From NCBI GenBank assembly GCA_964573705.1, contig CAZNLT010000003.1:1-64000 (forward strand): a DNA stretch of 64,000 nucleotides. Direction: 5' to 3'. Below, one piece after another: positions 63,558 through 64,000 of this stretch. Position 1 is the stretch's first letter. Each line of letters begins with the position of its first letter. The notes beneath the pieces were generated by a model. It saw only the letters and a list, made by a program, of their open reading frames with translations, was not told where the DNA came from and searched no databases. The translations under genes were made by a program, and so were the position numbers. The stretch is from JAABSQ01 sp964573705. Lineage in GTDB: Bacteria > Desulfobacterota > Desulfobacteria > Desulfobacterales > Desulfococcaceae.

Positions 63558-64000
63558 TCAGAACTCCTCTACCAGTTGGGAAAGTTTCGCACAGTGGGGG
63601 GATAAATCGGTCCGTTCCAGGGTGTTGAGCACCTCCCGGGCCGCCAGAAAATCGATCCGCTCTTGGGTCAGGCCCGCCCCCCGGGCCTCCCTGAAGAGCC
63701 ACTGTTCGCCCTCGGTACAGTTGAAGGGGCCGTGGACGTCGTCCATGAGATCGAACTGGGCCCGCTTCACGTCGGCACCCCCGCGAAAGGTATCGTAGAA
63801 GCGGACGGCCTGAAGCCGCGGCAGGTCCCGCACCACCACCCGCATCAGGTCCAGGGCGTCCATCTCCCCTTCGGCGGGTCGGGCAAGCTCCCGGGCCACA
63901 TAGAGGGCCTTGAGGTTGTAAGGATCATGTTCCAGGGCCCGTGCAGACCGGTTCCGCAGGTTGGCATAAGCGTCCCCGAAATCCTGAATGAACCGGTCCG
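63558..64000 (-). CDS. TPR-like protein, C-terminal part (runs off the window)
   Basis: The frame is open to the right edge. The visible part starts with a TPR-like helix pair (YANLRNRSARALEHDPYNLK, LYVARELARP), followed by about 110 residues without a recognised motif (DLMRVVVRDLPRLQAVRFYD, HGPFNCTEGEQWLFREARG). It precedes the coiled-coil gene by 1 base and heads at least a four-gene operon in this window. Confidence 0.65.
   Translation of the reverse strand, partial: DRFIQDFGDAYANLRNRSARALEHDPYNLKALYVARELARPAEGEMDALDLMRVVVRDLPRLQAVRFYDTFRGGADVKRAQFDLMDDVHGPFNCTEGEQWLFREARGAGLTQERIDFLAAREVLNTLERTDLSPHCAKLSQLVEEF

Overview
The window is a G+C-rich, densely packed bacterial chromosome segment (one scaffold with a 100-base run of N at 51043-51142). 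The gene set points to a member of the Desulfobacterota (sulfate-reducer-like, probably Desulfobacterales): a DUF166 selenoprotein read through an in-frame UGA, DUF349 repeat proteins, a TIGR03960/DUF2344 radical SAM protein directly followed by ribonuclease G, YkgJ cysteine-cluster proteins, and a Wsp-like chemosensory operon. This assignment is inference from gene content; no rRNA or tRNA gene was seen.

Layout. 1-3.3 kb: the tail of an Rpn/PD-(D/E)XK-type protein, a frameshifted remnant of a related protein, a UvrD/Rep-type helicase and an Asn-rich protein with a recombinase-like C-terminus. 3.6-8.6 kb: selenoprotein dfsP, a 996-residue DUF349 repeat protein and threonine dehydratase. 8.8-10.3 kb: cardiolipin synthase. 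10.3-21.7 kb (minus strand): valS and nadC, followed by three different dynamin-like GTPases and a rhomboid protease fused to a DnaJ C-terminal-like domain. 22-27.8 kb: a very acidic low-complexity protein, a spermidine-synthase-like enzyme, a membrane-bound class III adenylate cyclase and a YkgJ protein. 28-38.4 kb: a tightly coupled chemosensory operon (CheW, CheR-TPR, CheW, CheA-REC, MCP, CheB, REC-adenylate cyclase, metallo-beta-lactamase protein). 38.5-45.7 kb: clpS, a FemAB/GNAT-like protein, HtrA protease, radical SAM protein and RNase G. 45.8-50.8 kb: the conserved origin-proximal series rpmH-rnpA-yidD-yidC-jag-mnmE. 51.0 kb: a perfect parS palindrome beside the scaffold gap. 51.1-57.8 kb: a truncated ORF, YkgJ protein, small conserved protein, secreted propeller-like protein, the pabA/pabBC folate pair and ferritin. 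57.9-64 kb: a minus-strand operon with a TPR-like protein, a long coiled-coil protein, a glycerophosphodiesterase and a 943-residue PHP-like membrane protein.

How the parts work together. The chemosensory operon has the gene content of the Wsp surface-sensing system, but the WspR-like receiver is joined to an adenylate cyclase instead of a GGDEF domain, so its predicted output is cAMP. The three dynamin-like GTPases with the rhomboid-DnaJ-C fusion look like one membrane-remodelling or membrane-quality module whose function I cannot name. The rpmH-mnmE block plus parS marks the replication-origin neighbourhood. The dynamin/rhomboid cluster and the PHP/GDPD/coiled-coil operon are the best candidates for undescribed systems; the cAMP-output Wsp-like pathway is the clearest variant of a known one.
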